The notes under the pieces: generated by a model
Told to the model about the DNA's origin: nothing
Seen by the model: the letters and a program-made list of their open reading frames with translations, nothing else
Databases searched by the model: none
Shown here: piece by piece, positions 23,505 to 34,189 of the stretch
Position numbering within the stretch: the stretch's first letter is position 1
Layout of the letters: each line of letters opens with the position of its first letter
Position numbers and translations under genes: made by a program
Assembly (NCBI GenBank): GCA_007115705.1
Contig: QXEO01000549.1
Location: forward strand, 1 to 64,000
DNA length: 64,000 nucleotides
Source of the DNA: Dactylis glomerata
Lineage: Eukaryota > Streptophyta > Magnoliopsida > Poales > Poaceae
Direction of reading: 5' to 3'

Positions 23505-26500
23505 ATGGAGAACTCTCCATTTGGTTTCCTATTTGGAAACACTTCCAATACTACTGCTACTGCTGCACATGCGGAGGAACCACCACCGCCACCGCCTGCT
23601 GAAATTGATCCTTTTAAAATACCTATGAAAATTGTTGGGCGTATTATGGATAACTGCTATTCAGGAGATGGAACTGTCCATCCGGGTGATCACTTACTAT
23701 TTATACATGAATTATGCGAGTTGCTCAGGTGTGCAGGTATTTCACCAAGCCAGGTCAAGAAGAAATTATTCTCTATATCATTGAAAGGCAGAGCTGAAGA
23801 GTGGTATCGACTACTCCAAGATGGTCCATCTATGGCATGGGAGGATATTGTGCCTCTCTTTTATTCCAAGTTTTATCCTCCAAGTGAAATTCATAAAGAC
23901 CGTAACAAGATATATAATTTTTGGCCTCATGATGGAGAGAGTATTGCCCAAGCGTGGGGGAGATTGAAGTTACTAATGCTCAAATGCCCCATTCATGAGC
24001 TCCCCAATAATATTGTTATTGATAATTTTTATGCGCAGCTTACTCTTCCTGATAAGGATTATTTGGAGGCTTCTTGCTTTGGATCATTTACTCATATGAA
24101 AGAAGATGCCAAGTGGAAACTTCTTGACCGTATACAAGAGAATGCTGAAGGTTGGGAAAACGACAAAGGTAGGAAGTCAGGTATAAACTATGATTATGAA
24201 TGCATTAAATCTTTTATGGGAACCGATGACTTTCATAGTGTTAGCACTGCTTATGGTCTTGATTCCCAAATACTTGCTAATTGTCTTAAGGCCTTTGCCT
24301 CTTATATTGACGTTCCAAAGAAAGATTGGAACAAATATCATGCGCCTTACAAAGATTCTATTAGTCATATACCTGCTGCAGCTACTGAAGTTTGTACTGT
24401 TGATAGCATCGTTCCTGAACCTTATATTGAGAAGACACCTTTCCCTGCTAAGGTAAAGAAGTACTCTACTTTGGTAAGTGTGTCTAATAAAAGTACAAAG
24501 AAAGCTGCAGAGCCTGATGAGCAAATTACTATTAAGTCTCCTGTTGCTACATTGAAAGATCTTGTAACTAAAGATGTGGGAGATGAATATATTCTTTTTT
24601 GTGAAGATGCTTCTAACATTCTTTCACATCCTAAAAAGCACAGGAAAGCAAGTGTTCCTGTTATCTCTGTCAGGATTGGAGATCATTGCTATTATGGCTT
24701 ATGTGATATTGGTGCTAGTGCAAGTGCTATTCCTTTGGAGCTTTATAAAGAAATTATGCACGAGATTGGCGCTTGTGAACTTGAAGATATTGATGTGGTT
24801 GTTCAGCTTGCTAACCGAGAGACTGTTTGGCCTCTTGGTATTGTTCGAGATGTGGAAGTTCTATGTGGTAAGACTAAGTACCCTACTGATTTTCTAGTAC
24901 TTGGTAAGGAGGCTAGTAAAACTTGTCCTATTATTTTTGGTAGACCCTTTTTGAACACTTGTGGCGCCATAATAGATTGTAAGAAAGAGAAATTTTTTAC
25001 TAAGTTTAATGGAGAGTCTTATGAGTTTAATTTTTCCAAGTTTGCTAAGACTTCTTATGAGAATGAAACGCCTAATGAAAATTTTCGAGTTGAGCAGCTT
25101 GCTTCTATTGCTCTTGCCCCTAATAATGCCTTGCAGCAATTCATGGAAGATCACGAAAGTGATGTTTTTAGCAAGGAAAGAGAAGAGATTGACGATATTC
25201 TTCTTCGTCAACCACCATTACTCAAGCATAATCTACCTGTGGAGGATCTTGGTACCACTTTGCCGCCTAGAGAAGATCCTGTGTTTGAATTAAAACCTTT
25301 GCCTGATGACCTCAAATATGCTTATATTGATGATAAGAAAATATATCATGTTATTATTAGTTCAAAACTTTCAGGAAAGGAAGAAGAAAGATTATTGGAG
25401 ATATTGAGGAAACATCGAGGAGCTATGGGGTATACTCTTGATGATTTAAAAGGGATTTCTCCTACTTTATGTCAGCATGCCATTAATATGGAGAAAGATG
25501 CGAAGCCAGTTGTGGAGCATCAGCGCCGCCTAATTCCGAAGATGAAGGATGTGGTAAGAAATGAGGTATTAAAGCTCCTTGATGCTGGTATTATTTATCC
25601 TATTGCTGATAGTAGATGGGTTAGTCATGTTCATTGTGTTACTAAGAAAGGAGGTATGACTGTTGTACCTAATGAGAATAACGAGCTTATTCCTCAAAGG
25701 GTAGTTGTTGGTTATAGAATGTGCATTGATTATAGGAAGGTAAACAAAGTTACTAAGAAAGATCATTACCCTTTACCGTTTATAGATCAAATGCTAGAAA
25801 GGTTGTCTAAGAAGACTCATTTTTGTTTCCTTGATGGTTATTCTGGTTTTTCTCAAATTGCTGTTAAGAAGGATGATCAAGAGAAAACCACTTTTACTTG
25901 TCCTTAGGGAACTTATGCTTATAGACGTATGCCGTTTGGTTTATGCAATGCTCCTGCTACTTTTCAAAGATGTATGTCTGCTATTTTTCATGGTTTTTGT
26001 GAAGAAATTGTGGAGGTCTTCATGGACGATTTCTCCGTCTATGGAACTTCTTTTGATAATTGTTTGCACAACCTTGATAAAGTTTTGCAGAGGTGCGAAG
26101 AAACTAACCTTGTTCTTAATTGGGAGAAATGCCACTTTATGGTGAATGAAGGAATTGTCCTTGGACATAAAATTTCTGAAAGAGGTATTGAAGTTGACAG
26201 AGCAAAAGTGGAGGCAATTGAGAAAATGCCCTGTCCAAGAGATGTTAAAGATATTCGTAGTGTTCTTGGTCATGCTGGTTTCTATAGGAGGTTTATTAAA
26301 GATTTCTCTAAGATTTCAAAGCCTCTTACCAATCTTCTTCAAAAGGATGTACCATTTGTCTTTGATGATGATTGTAAGGAAGCTTTTGAAACTCTTAAGA
26401 AGGCTTTAACTACTGCTCCTATTGTTCAACCACCTGATTGGAATTTACCTTTTGAAATTATGTGTGATGCTAGTGATTTTGCTGTTGGTGCTGTTCTTGG

Positions 26501-28238
26501 ACAGCGCGTAGATAATAAGTTGAATGTTATTCATTATGCTAGTAAGACTCTTGATGCTGCTCAGAAGAATTATGCTACTACTGAGAAAGAGTTTCTTGCT
26601 GTTGTTTTTGCATGTGATAAGTTTAGATCTTATATTGTTGATTCTAAAGTTACTATTCATACTGATCACGCTGCTATTAGATATCTTATGACTAAGAAGG
26701 ATGCTAAGCCTAGGCTTATTAGATGGGTGTTACTTTTACAAGAGTTTGATTTGCATATCGTAGATAGGAAAGGTGCTGAAAATCCTGTGGCTGACAACTT
26801 GTCTAGATTGGAAAATATTTCTTTTGATCCTATTCCTGTTAATGACAGTTTTCCAAATGAACAGTTGGCTGCAATTAATGCAACTTCACGAGACCTTCCT
26901 TGGTATGCTGATTATGCTAACTTTATTGTTTCCAAGTATTTGCCTCTGACCTTTACAGCTCAGCAAAGAAGAAAATTCTTCTATGATTTGAGGCATTATT
27001 TTTGGGATGACCCGCATTTATATAAAGAAGGAGTTGATGGTATTATGAGAAGATGCGTACCGGAGTACGAGCAACAAGAGATATTAAGAAAATGCCATAG
27101 CAGTGCTTATGGAGGGCATCACGCTGGAGATAGAACCGCACAGAAGGTTCTACAATCAGGTTTTTATTGGCCAACCCTCTTTAAGGATGCCAGAAGGTAC
27201 GTTTTATCTTGTGATGAATGTCAAAGAGTTGGAAATATTTCTAGACGCAATGAAATGCCTATGAATTACACTCTTGTTATTGAACCATTTGATTGTTGGG
27301 GATTTGACTTTATGGGTCCTTTTCCTCCTTCAAAAGGCTATACCCATATAATTGTTGCCGTCGATTATGTTACTAAATGGGTAGAAGCTATACCTACAAA
27401 GAGTGCCGATGGTGAGACTTCGTTAAAGATGCTTAAGGATGTTATTTTTCCTAGGTTCGGAGTGCCTAGATATCTTATGACTGACGGAGGTTCTCATTTT
27501 ATTCACGGTAGTTTTAGAAAAACTCTTGCTAAGTATGATGTCAATCATAGAATTGCTTCTGCTTATCATCCCCAAACTAGTGGGCAGGTAGAGCTTTCAA
27601 ATAGAGAGATCAAGTCTATCTTGCAGAAGACTGTTAGTAGGTCTAGGAAAAACTGGGCTAGTAAGTTAAATGACGCTTTATGGGCTTATAGAACTGCTTA
27701 TAAGAATCCCATGGGTATGTCTCCTTATAAGATGGTTTATGGAAAAGCGTGTCACTTGCCCTTAGAATTAGAACACAAAGCTTTTTGGGCAGTGAGAGAG
27801 CTTAACAAAGATTTTCAACTAGCCGGTAAGAAGAGGTTGTTAGACTTGAGTTCTCTAGATGAGTGGAGAAACGAAGCGTATGAGAATGCCAGACTTTTCA
27901 AAGAGAAAGTCAAGCAATGGCATGATAAGAGAATTCTTAAGAGAGAGTTTCATGTTGGTGAGAAAGTTCTATTATATAGGTCTCGTCTCAGATTTTTTGC
28001 AGGTAAATTACTTTCTAAATGGGAAGGACCATATGTTATTGTGGAAGTGTACCGCTCAGGTGCTATTAAGATTGCTTCATTGAAAGATGATTCTACACAA
28101 GTGGTGAATGGGCAAAGACTCAAGCATTATATTTCTGGAGATTCTTATAATGAAGATGTTGATGTTATTGAAACGGTTTCTCCGGAAGATTACATCCAAG
28201 ACAAACTGCAGGAACCTGCAGAGTTCGTTTTCGAATAG
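23505..28238 (+). pseudogene. R4 gag-pol polyprotein, one nonsense codon
   Basis: A single frame of 1577 codons from the ATG at 23505, stopped once by TAG at 25905-25907, where R5 has TAT. Order: Gag (about residues 40-220), protease with CDIGASASAIP (about residue 400), RT (LLDAGIIYPIADSRWV, CIDYRKVNKVTKKDHYPLPF, FMDDFSVYG at about 839), RNase H (CDASDFAVGAVLGQ at about 988), integrase with the His/Cys finger (HHAGDRTAQ ... CDECQR, about 1205), core (WGFDFMGPFPPSKGY, TDGGSHF, YHPQTSGQVELSNREIK) and a C-terminal segment (KWEGPYVIVEVYRSGAI). All catalytic residues I can locate are present. The stop falls inside RT, so no active RT, RNase H or integrase would be made without readthrough. There is no separate gag stop; gag and pol are fused. 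Confidence 0.93.
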
Positions 28239-28474
28239 GTAACAGTTCTAGTCAGAAAAGTTTTGCTAAAAGCTCTTACTTTAATATTTTTGCTGTTTTT
28301 AATAAATATGAAAAATCACGAGACGAAAACGGGGAGGAAAACAAGTCCGTGTGTCTCTCACACACGGGTGGCGCGGGCCCACCCCTGGCCGCGCCACCTA
28401 CGTGTGAGAACACCTCGGAACTCTTTTCCGTCCCGGTTTCCTCCTGTGACTTCGTTTCGATGTATAATTTTCGC

Positions 28475-28482
28475 TTATTTAA
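28475..28482 (+). promoter_or_regulatory. R4 degenerate TATA-like box before accessory ORF
   Basis: TTATTTAA at the place where R5 has TATATAA (60227). The flanks TATAATTTTCGC and AACCCC are shared, so this is a decayed or variant copy of the same box. Confidence 0.35.
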
Positions 28483-28573
28483 CCCCCCGGAGTCCCCGAG
28501 GTCTGTATATCGTTTTCTCGTCGTGTTTTGTTTCGAGCTGTTTCTGTCAGGGATTGCCCTCAGCTTTTGAGTT

Positions 28574-29077
28574 ATGATGTCTTCGTCTGGTTCATCTAAA
28601 GAGAACCCTCCTGCGGATCCCATCAATCCGTATATGAGGGAACTGAAGATGCATCTGAAGGAGTTGTCACTCAAGGATGGGGAGTTGCAGATTAAAGATG
28701 TTCAAGGACCCAAGGGAGAGGGGAGTCTCGAAGCAAGGATGGAAGTACTGGAACAGGAAGTTTTCAAATACAAGAAGATGGCGGAACGCGAGGTGGAAAT
28801 TATCTATAGGATTAATCAAGAGCTTGTCGCCAAGTACAAGAAAGAGACTACAGAGCTTTGGAAGGACGTCCTCTCACTCCAGGAGCTAACTAGCCAATTA
28901 CAAGCACAACTCTACGACTTGCATAACCAAAATTGTGAGTATGAAGCTAGATTTCATCAAATGAGTGCTGCTGCAAGTTTCAGGATTTCGGAGACCAAGA
29001 CGTCCTTCTTTGATGGGGGACCTCTGCCTTGGAAGTACGGCAGCGATGAAGATTATCCGCCACCACCAAAGGAGTAA
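28574..29077 (+). CDS. R4 accessory coiled-coil ORF in env position
   Basis: 167 codons from ATG at 28574 (a second ATG follows at once). No signal peptide, no membrane segment. Residues about 20-135 are heptad-rich and charged (MELKM-type helices; MEVLEQEVFKYKKMAE, LVAKYKKETTELWKDV, LTSQLQAQLYDLHNQN), predicting a long coiled-coil, followed by a short acidic tail ending PPPPKE. It lies 335 bases after pol, behind a leader that is highly similar to R5's, yet the R5 protein here is unrelated except for the PPKE end and a coiled-coil. The frame is fully open. It may act in particle assembly or be a captured host fragment; no function is recognised. Confidence 0.6.
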   Translation: MMSSSGSSKENPPADPINPYMRELKMHLKELSLKDGELQIKDVQGPKGEGSLEARMEVLEQEVFKYKKMAEREVEIIYRINQELVAKYKKETTELWKDVLSLQELTSQLQAQLYDLHNQNCEYEARFHQMSAAASFRISETKTSFFDGGPLPWKYGSDEDYPPPPKE

Positions 29078-30768
29078 TTCATCATCGGTTTAGGCATCCC
29101 CTTGGCTTGTTCCAAGCTTGGGGGAGTGCCTCGGTATCACATCATTACCTTTTGCTCATTTACTTTTCAAGTAGAGTCATATCATGAATAGAGAAGTTAT
29201 CATATAGAATAGTTTGCAGTTGGAAGTATCCTCCTTAGTTAGTTATCTTTGTATCCTTTGGTGTGAGTTGCGGTAATGAAATATTAATGAGAAGTTTTAT
29301 CGTTTACTTTTCGCACACTTTATGTTAGGCTGCAATCTCTCTTATGTGACTAGTCTTGTTGATTGGTATTGGTATCACATTGGGAGCTTGAATAGATTTA
29401 GTTGGTTTTGGCAAACCTAGCTTGGTCAGTAGCAATTTTACCTTGAGGTTTGAGTAGAAAAGAATAAAGAAGTGCTTGTAGTTACACCACTTCAGTTTTT
29501 CCTTATGTTTGGCTTATAAGCATTGTTATTCTTAAAGTTAAAATCATTGTACCTTCAAGGGAGTTTGCATGATTGTTCTTATTATATGTATGTTTGTTTG
29601 CTTCATGCAACTCTTATGCTTGCTACCCAGCCTTGCTAGCCAAAAACCTGTACTGAGTATGAGCTCTACTCGTGCATCCAAGTACCAAAAGCCAAGTCAC
29701 TTCCAAAGAGTCCACTATAAATTCCTATGCATGGTATTTTAAGCCATTCCAAGTAAATTTTCATGTGCTACCTTTCAAAAACTTTCAAACACTTCTCATT
29801 TTGTGCCACTGTTTTTAGCTCATGAGGACGTAGTGGATGGGTTTGTTATCTTCCATACTAAATTAAGTACCCCTCGACTAGGCAGCTTCATCTGCTCGTC
29901 ATTAATTTTGCAAGGGAGCTGGTCAGACCATTACAATCTTAAAATAAAAAGAAAGAAAAAGGCACTCCTCCAATGGAATGTGAAAGTTGGTCGGCACCCG
30001 ATGGAATCGGTTAGCCATGGTTTGAGAAAGGAAAAAGGTGGGGAGGAGTGCAAAGCTATAAAAGAGCACCAAAGTGCCAATTAATCAAACATCTCGGAAC
30101 CGCTCTCACTTGTTTAGTATGGAAGATATCAAGAACTCCGTTGCTAGTCGTTGACAAAAGCAACCACCTCTTAAAACAATTTTTACCTCTGTTTTACAAA
30201 TGAAAAGATCTAGCACATGTTTAATCCCTGCTTCCCTCTGCGAAGGGCCTATCGTTTACCTTTATGTTGAGTCAACCTATTTCCCTCTATCTCAAGCAAG
30301 CATTTGAGTTGTTATGTTTCACTCATCCATATGTTGATCCGTTTAATCATGTTTATTATCTTCATTGTTGTGTATAATGCTTTTGTCTGAAGGAATATAT
30401 CTTTGAAAGCTTTCTATGAATTCAAAAGTTTACTTTGTTGAGCATATAGTCTTTGCTATATTAGCTCTGTTTTAAAAGACTCCGTCTAAAAGCAAGAATA
30501 GCTTGTTCATCATTTTTTGACCAAGAGCTTAGGTTTGCCATTGCCAATTATATCTACTTTGTGCATCTTTACATGTGATTCCCTTTTACCTATTGCAAGT
30601 CTACATCTTATAAAGGGAAGTTGCTGTCTATTATAATTTGTGCTTTTGGTGAATGTGATGCTTCTTGTCCGTATTTTGATTATCGACACTTCACTCCATA
30701 AACCTGTGGTCATGTTTACCGAGTTTGGTTTTCGCTTGGGGACAAGCAAGGTCTAAGCTTGGGGGGGT
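29078..30768 (+). other. R4 3' region with inverted repeat, TATA box, micro-ORF and PPT
   Basis: Non-coding overall. It begins with a PPT-like CAAGCTTGGGGGAGTGCC (29113). The conserved module holds inverted arms at 29961-29971 and 30042-30051, TATAAAAG at 30057-30064, the 11-codon micro-ORF at 30119-30154 (MEDIKNSVASR) and a 35-codon frame starting MKRSSTCLI at about 30199. The region ends with the PPT GGTCTAAGCTTGGGGGGG (30751-30767). Confidence 0.6.
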
Positions 30769-32277
30769 TGATACGTCCAATTTGCATCACTATTTTGTAT
30801 CATAATTTACTGTTATTCATTGATATATTTCATATTTAGACATGATACTTATGTTATTTCCTTTGCTTTCACATGTTTGATGATCATCGGAGGAGCTGCT
30901 GCCAGAGTCAGGATTCTGCTGGAAAAAGGACCATCAGGAGACCATATTTTGAAGATCAGGAAAATTCCAGAAAAATACCCAGAAATTATAATTTCCCAGA
31001 AGACTCACGGAGCCAGAAGGAGGGGTCGAGAGAGGCCAGGGGGGCCCCACACACTAGGGTGGCGCGGCCAGCCCCCTGGCCGCGCCAGCCCTATGTGAGG
31101 GAACCCTGGCCCACCTCTGGTCTCGCCCCTCCGCGTACATGATCGTCCCCGAAAACCTAAGTCAAGGGGGGTTCAGAGTTAGACACAGCCGCCTCTGCGG
31201 GGCGGAGAACACCAGAGAGAGAAAGCTCTCCGGCAGAGAGAAATCTGCCGGGGAAATTCCTTCCCGGAGAGGGGAGATCGTCGCCATCGTCATCATCATC
31301 GCACCGGACTTCATCGGGATCATCATCATCATCATCTCCATCACCAGCACCTTCATCTCCACCATCACCTCGCCATCCCGCTGTAACATCTTGAGTTGGA
31401 TCTTGTTATATTCATAGGGGAAACTTTCCCGGTGTTGATTACTCTTGTAGTTGATGCTATTGAGTGGAACCGTTGAATTAAGGTTTATGTTCAGATTGTT
31501 ATTTACCATTATTTCACCTCTGATCATGATCCATATGATGTCTTGTGAGTAGTTTGTTTAGTTCTTGAGGACATGGGAGAAGTCAAGATGCTAGTAGTGA
31601 ATTATTGTTGAGAAATATTTAATGGTTTGATATTGTTGTGGTGCTATTTCACTAGTGGTGTCATGTGAACGTCGACTACATGACACTTCACCATTTATGG
31701 GCCTAGTGAGATGCATTGTGTATTTGGTCACCGACTGTGGGGTTGCTGGAGTGACAGAAACCTAAACCTCCATTGGGAAACCATTGCACCAGGGAGCGTA
31801 GGATCATAGAGTTTAAGGCTATGGTTAGATTTATCTTAATTACTTTCTTGTATTTGCGGATGCTTGCAAGGGGTATAATCACAAGTGTGTATTTATCCTA
31901 GTAAGGGTAGTGCGCTAGCACAGGTTCACCCCCATAACACTTACCAAATCAATAAATACTATTGGCTCTATGAAGCGAAAGCTCTTGACAGAAACCTCCC
32001 GTGTGTCCTCGAGAACGTTTGGTTATTATAAGAACACAACCGGCTTGTCCTTTGCTGAATAAAGGATTGGGCCACTTGCTGCAATTGTTATTACTGTCTT
32101 TTATTTACTCGCACTTTATTTACTCGTATTACCAAATACTCCTGAAAACCTGTTTGCTAGTATTTACAGTGATTCCTTTATCAAAACTGCTCATCAACAC
32201 CTTCTGCTCCTCGTTGGGTTCAACACTCTTATTTATCGAAAGTACTACGATACACCCCCTATACTTGTGGGTCATCA
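30769..32277 (+). repeat. R4 3' LTR
   Basis: Follows the PPT GGTCTAAGCTTGGGGGGG (30751-30767) and ends GGGTCATCA before the GACCC duplication. Confidence 0.93.
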
Positions 32278-33039
32278 GACCCCTCCGCCTCCGTCGCCGC
32301 CGCTGGACCGAGCTCTAGGGCCAAGCGCCGCGGAGGCCCCCCGGGCGGCGGGATCAAGGTAAAGATCCCGGCCCGATGGACGCCCGGCGCCGGTGGCCCC
32401 CTACGCATTGGCGCGCCGAGGTAAGACGAGGTGACCCGCGTTGCCTCGGGGACCTCCGGCGCCCTGACCCTCAGGGGTCCCGCGCATGGAGGCGCGCTGA
32501 ACTCGCCGTCGCCGCTGGCGGCGGCGCCTGCTCCCTGCGCCCCGGGGAGCGTCGACCGAGTCCTCTGGGAGGTGGAGGCCGCCCTGGGCCCCCCTCCCCC
32601 TGCTGCAAATCTTCCGGCCCCGCCGGCAAACGGAGTGGTGGCCACTCCGCGCCACCTGGCGGCGGCGATGCTGGGACCCCTCATCAGCCCGGGGTCCCGC
32701 TTCCTAGAGCTCCTCGCCATCGTCGACGCCCTGGGCTTCAACTCCCTTTGGCTGCCCAACGCAGTCCGGAGGGTGGTTTACGCCCCCGGCGCGGCCGCCG
32801 GGGAGATCGCCCTGGGGGAGCAGAGCAGGCCAAATCTCTTCTGGCCTGTGGACATCCTTCTCGGAGCGGGCGGCAACACCGTCCTCTCCGGCCGCTGGAG
32901 GGCCTTCGCCCTCGGCCATCGCCTCCGCGTCGGCGACCACCTCGTCTTCCGCTTCAAGCTGGGGACGTTGGAGGCTTCGGTGCGGATCTTCACCGTCGGT
33001 GGCGTCCGCCGCACCTACCCCCAGCCCGCGGCGCGGTGA
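32278..33039 (+). pseudogene. R3 antisense ORF with B3-like DNA-binding domain
   Basis: Read opposite to R3's gag-pol, in frame with the ATG at 21870 on the other side of R4. A Pro/Gly/Arg-rich head leads to a single stop, TAA at 32422-32424, which overlaps a good splice-donor string GAG|GTAAGA; then the frame is open to TGA at 33037-33039. About 32701-32990 encode a B3-type fold: FLELLAIVDALGF, LWLPNAV, GEIAL, NLFWPVDILL, SGRWRAFALGHRLRVGDHL, VFRF and SVRIF. The order Leu-Pro, Trp-x-Val, Gly-x-Trp-x-x-Phe, Leu-x-x-Gly-Asp, Phe is the plant B3 pattern. B3 proteins bind DNA in the nucleus. Tat-related elements (for example Grande) are known to carry antisense ORFs; I do not know of a B3 domain in one. 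It is broken by R4 and possibly by the TAA. Confidence 0.6.
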
Positions 33040-34189
33040 AGGGGAGGTCCCGGCGCAGTAGTCTTCTGGGGAGGGGAGCTAGTCTCCTCCCCACTTTTGT
33101 TGTGTAATCCTCGCCGGCGGGGTATGCCCCGCCGTACTTTTGCTCCTCCCTTTGATGGGATTACTTCAATGGAGTCCGCTTTTTAGCTGTCTTGTAATTC
33201 GCTTCTCACTGCTCTTCATTGTCCTGGTCATTCGCACGATCGAGAGCCCTGGTGAGCTGTTAGCGTCGACGGGAAGCCTCCCTTCGCCTCAGAGCTCGAG
33301 ATGGGGTCGGCGCCGACGACACATTGGACGATTCCTGAGACAAGAAGTTGAAGAAAGAGTTGGAAAAGAAAAAACCCCAAATCCCCGAAAACAGAAAAAC
33401 AAGTCGATAAAACAAACGAGAAAAGAAAGCGAATAAGATGCCCCTGTGACCGGCACAGGGACCTTCTCCGTCGTGGAGGAGCGCAGCACTATCTGTGCCA
33501 GCAGCTAAGAGCAAATTGCCGCGTGTGGCGATTCACGGGGCCTTCCTCGTCGTTGAGGGAAGCTGGACCCTCACGGATGTGAAAACGTCGACGCTTAAGA
33601 GAGCCCAGAGACCGTCGACACCTCGCAAGGGTTGCTCACGAGGTGAAGGGCCTGGCGCGGACCTCCGGATCTGCGTCTCCTTCACAAGATGATCGGAGCG
33701 GCCTTGGTCTTCAATAATCCTGCCACGTTAGGCCTTCCTCGGTAGAGGGAATCTTCCTACGGATGCTTGATGCATCGACGCATCTTTGCCTCCTCGTGAG
33801 GGTTGCTCACGAGGTGCTGGTCCTTAGCGGGTGCCTTGGGCACACCTTGGACTTTCCTCGAAGATTTTTTATTTTCCGGTGTACTTCGCGAGGAACTAAG
33901 CACCATGGGTATTTGGAGGTGATCGATAACAGGGCTGTCGCCCCCGACCAGAGCTCACTCCCTTCGGGTTTTTCGGGCTTGCTGTTTTCCGGGCGAAGGC
34001 CCCAGCATAGACACCGTGCCTAGCCCCCTTCCGCGTGGAGTACAACAGAAAATAAATGGACTTCATGCCATTTTAATGTCATGCCGAAGCAGAGGCGCTA
34101 TGTTGCGCGATAACTTAATATCAGTGCTTAAGAGCAGTCTGAGCTGATACAAGTGCCGTGAAAACCGTCTTTATCTCCTCGTGAGGAAC
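33040..34189. other. R3 region between antisense ORF end and pol end
   Basis: GC-rich first, then mixed. It should hold the 3' untranslated parts of both converging transcripts. TTTTGTTGTGTAATCC near 33096 could be a plant-type 3' end for the antisense unit. Repeats of CTCGTGAGG and its inverse CCTCGCGAGG-like strings recur here (33625, 33793, 33885, 34170) and in the R3 LTR. No gene seen. Confidence 0.4.

Larger units (their letters stand above)
21878..32277 (+). mobile_element. R4: Athila-like Gypsy, nearly intact
   Basis: LTRs of 1511 and 1509 bp, TGATACGTCC to GGGTCATCA, with very few differences. Perfect GACCC duplication (21873-21877, 32278-32282). PBS, full gag-pol with a single nonsense codon, an accessory ORF, the conserved 3' module and PPT are all present. 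This is the youngest-looking element in the left tower. Confidence 0.93.

Noticed and set aside
32376..33107. 243-codon alternative frame overlapping the B3-like ORF
   Set aside because: GC-rich DNA keeps several frames open; only the frame starting at 32431 shows a fold-like pattern and matches the ATG before R4.
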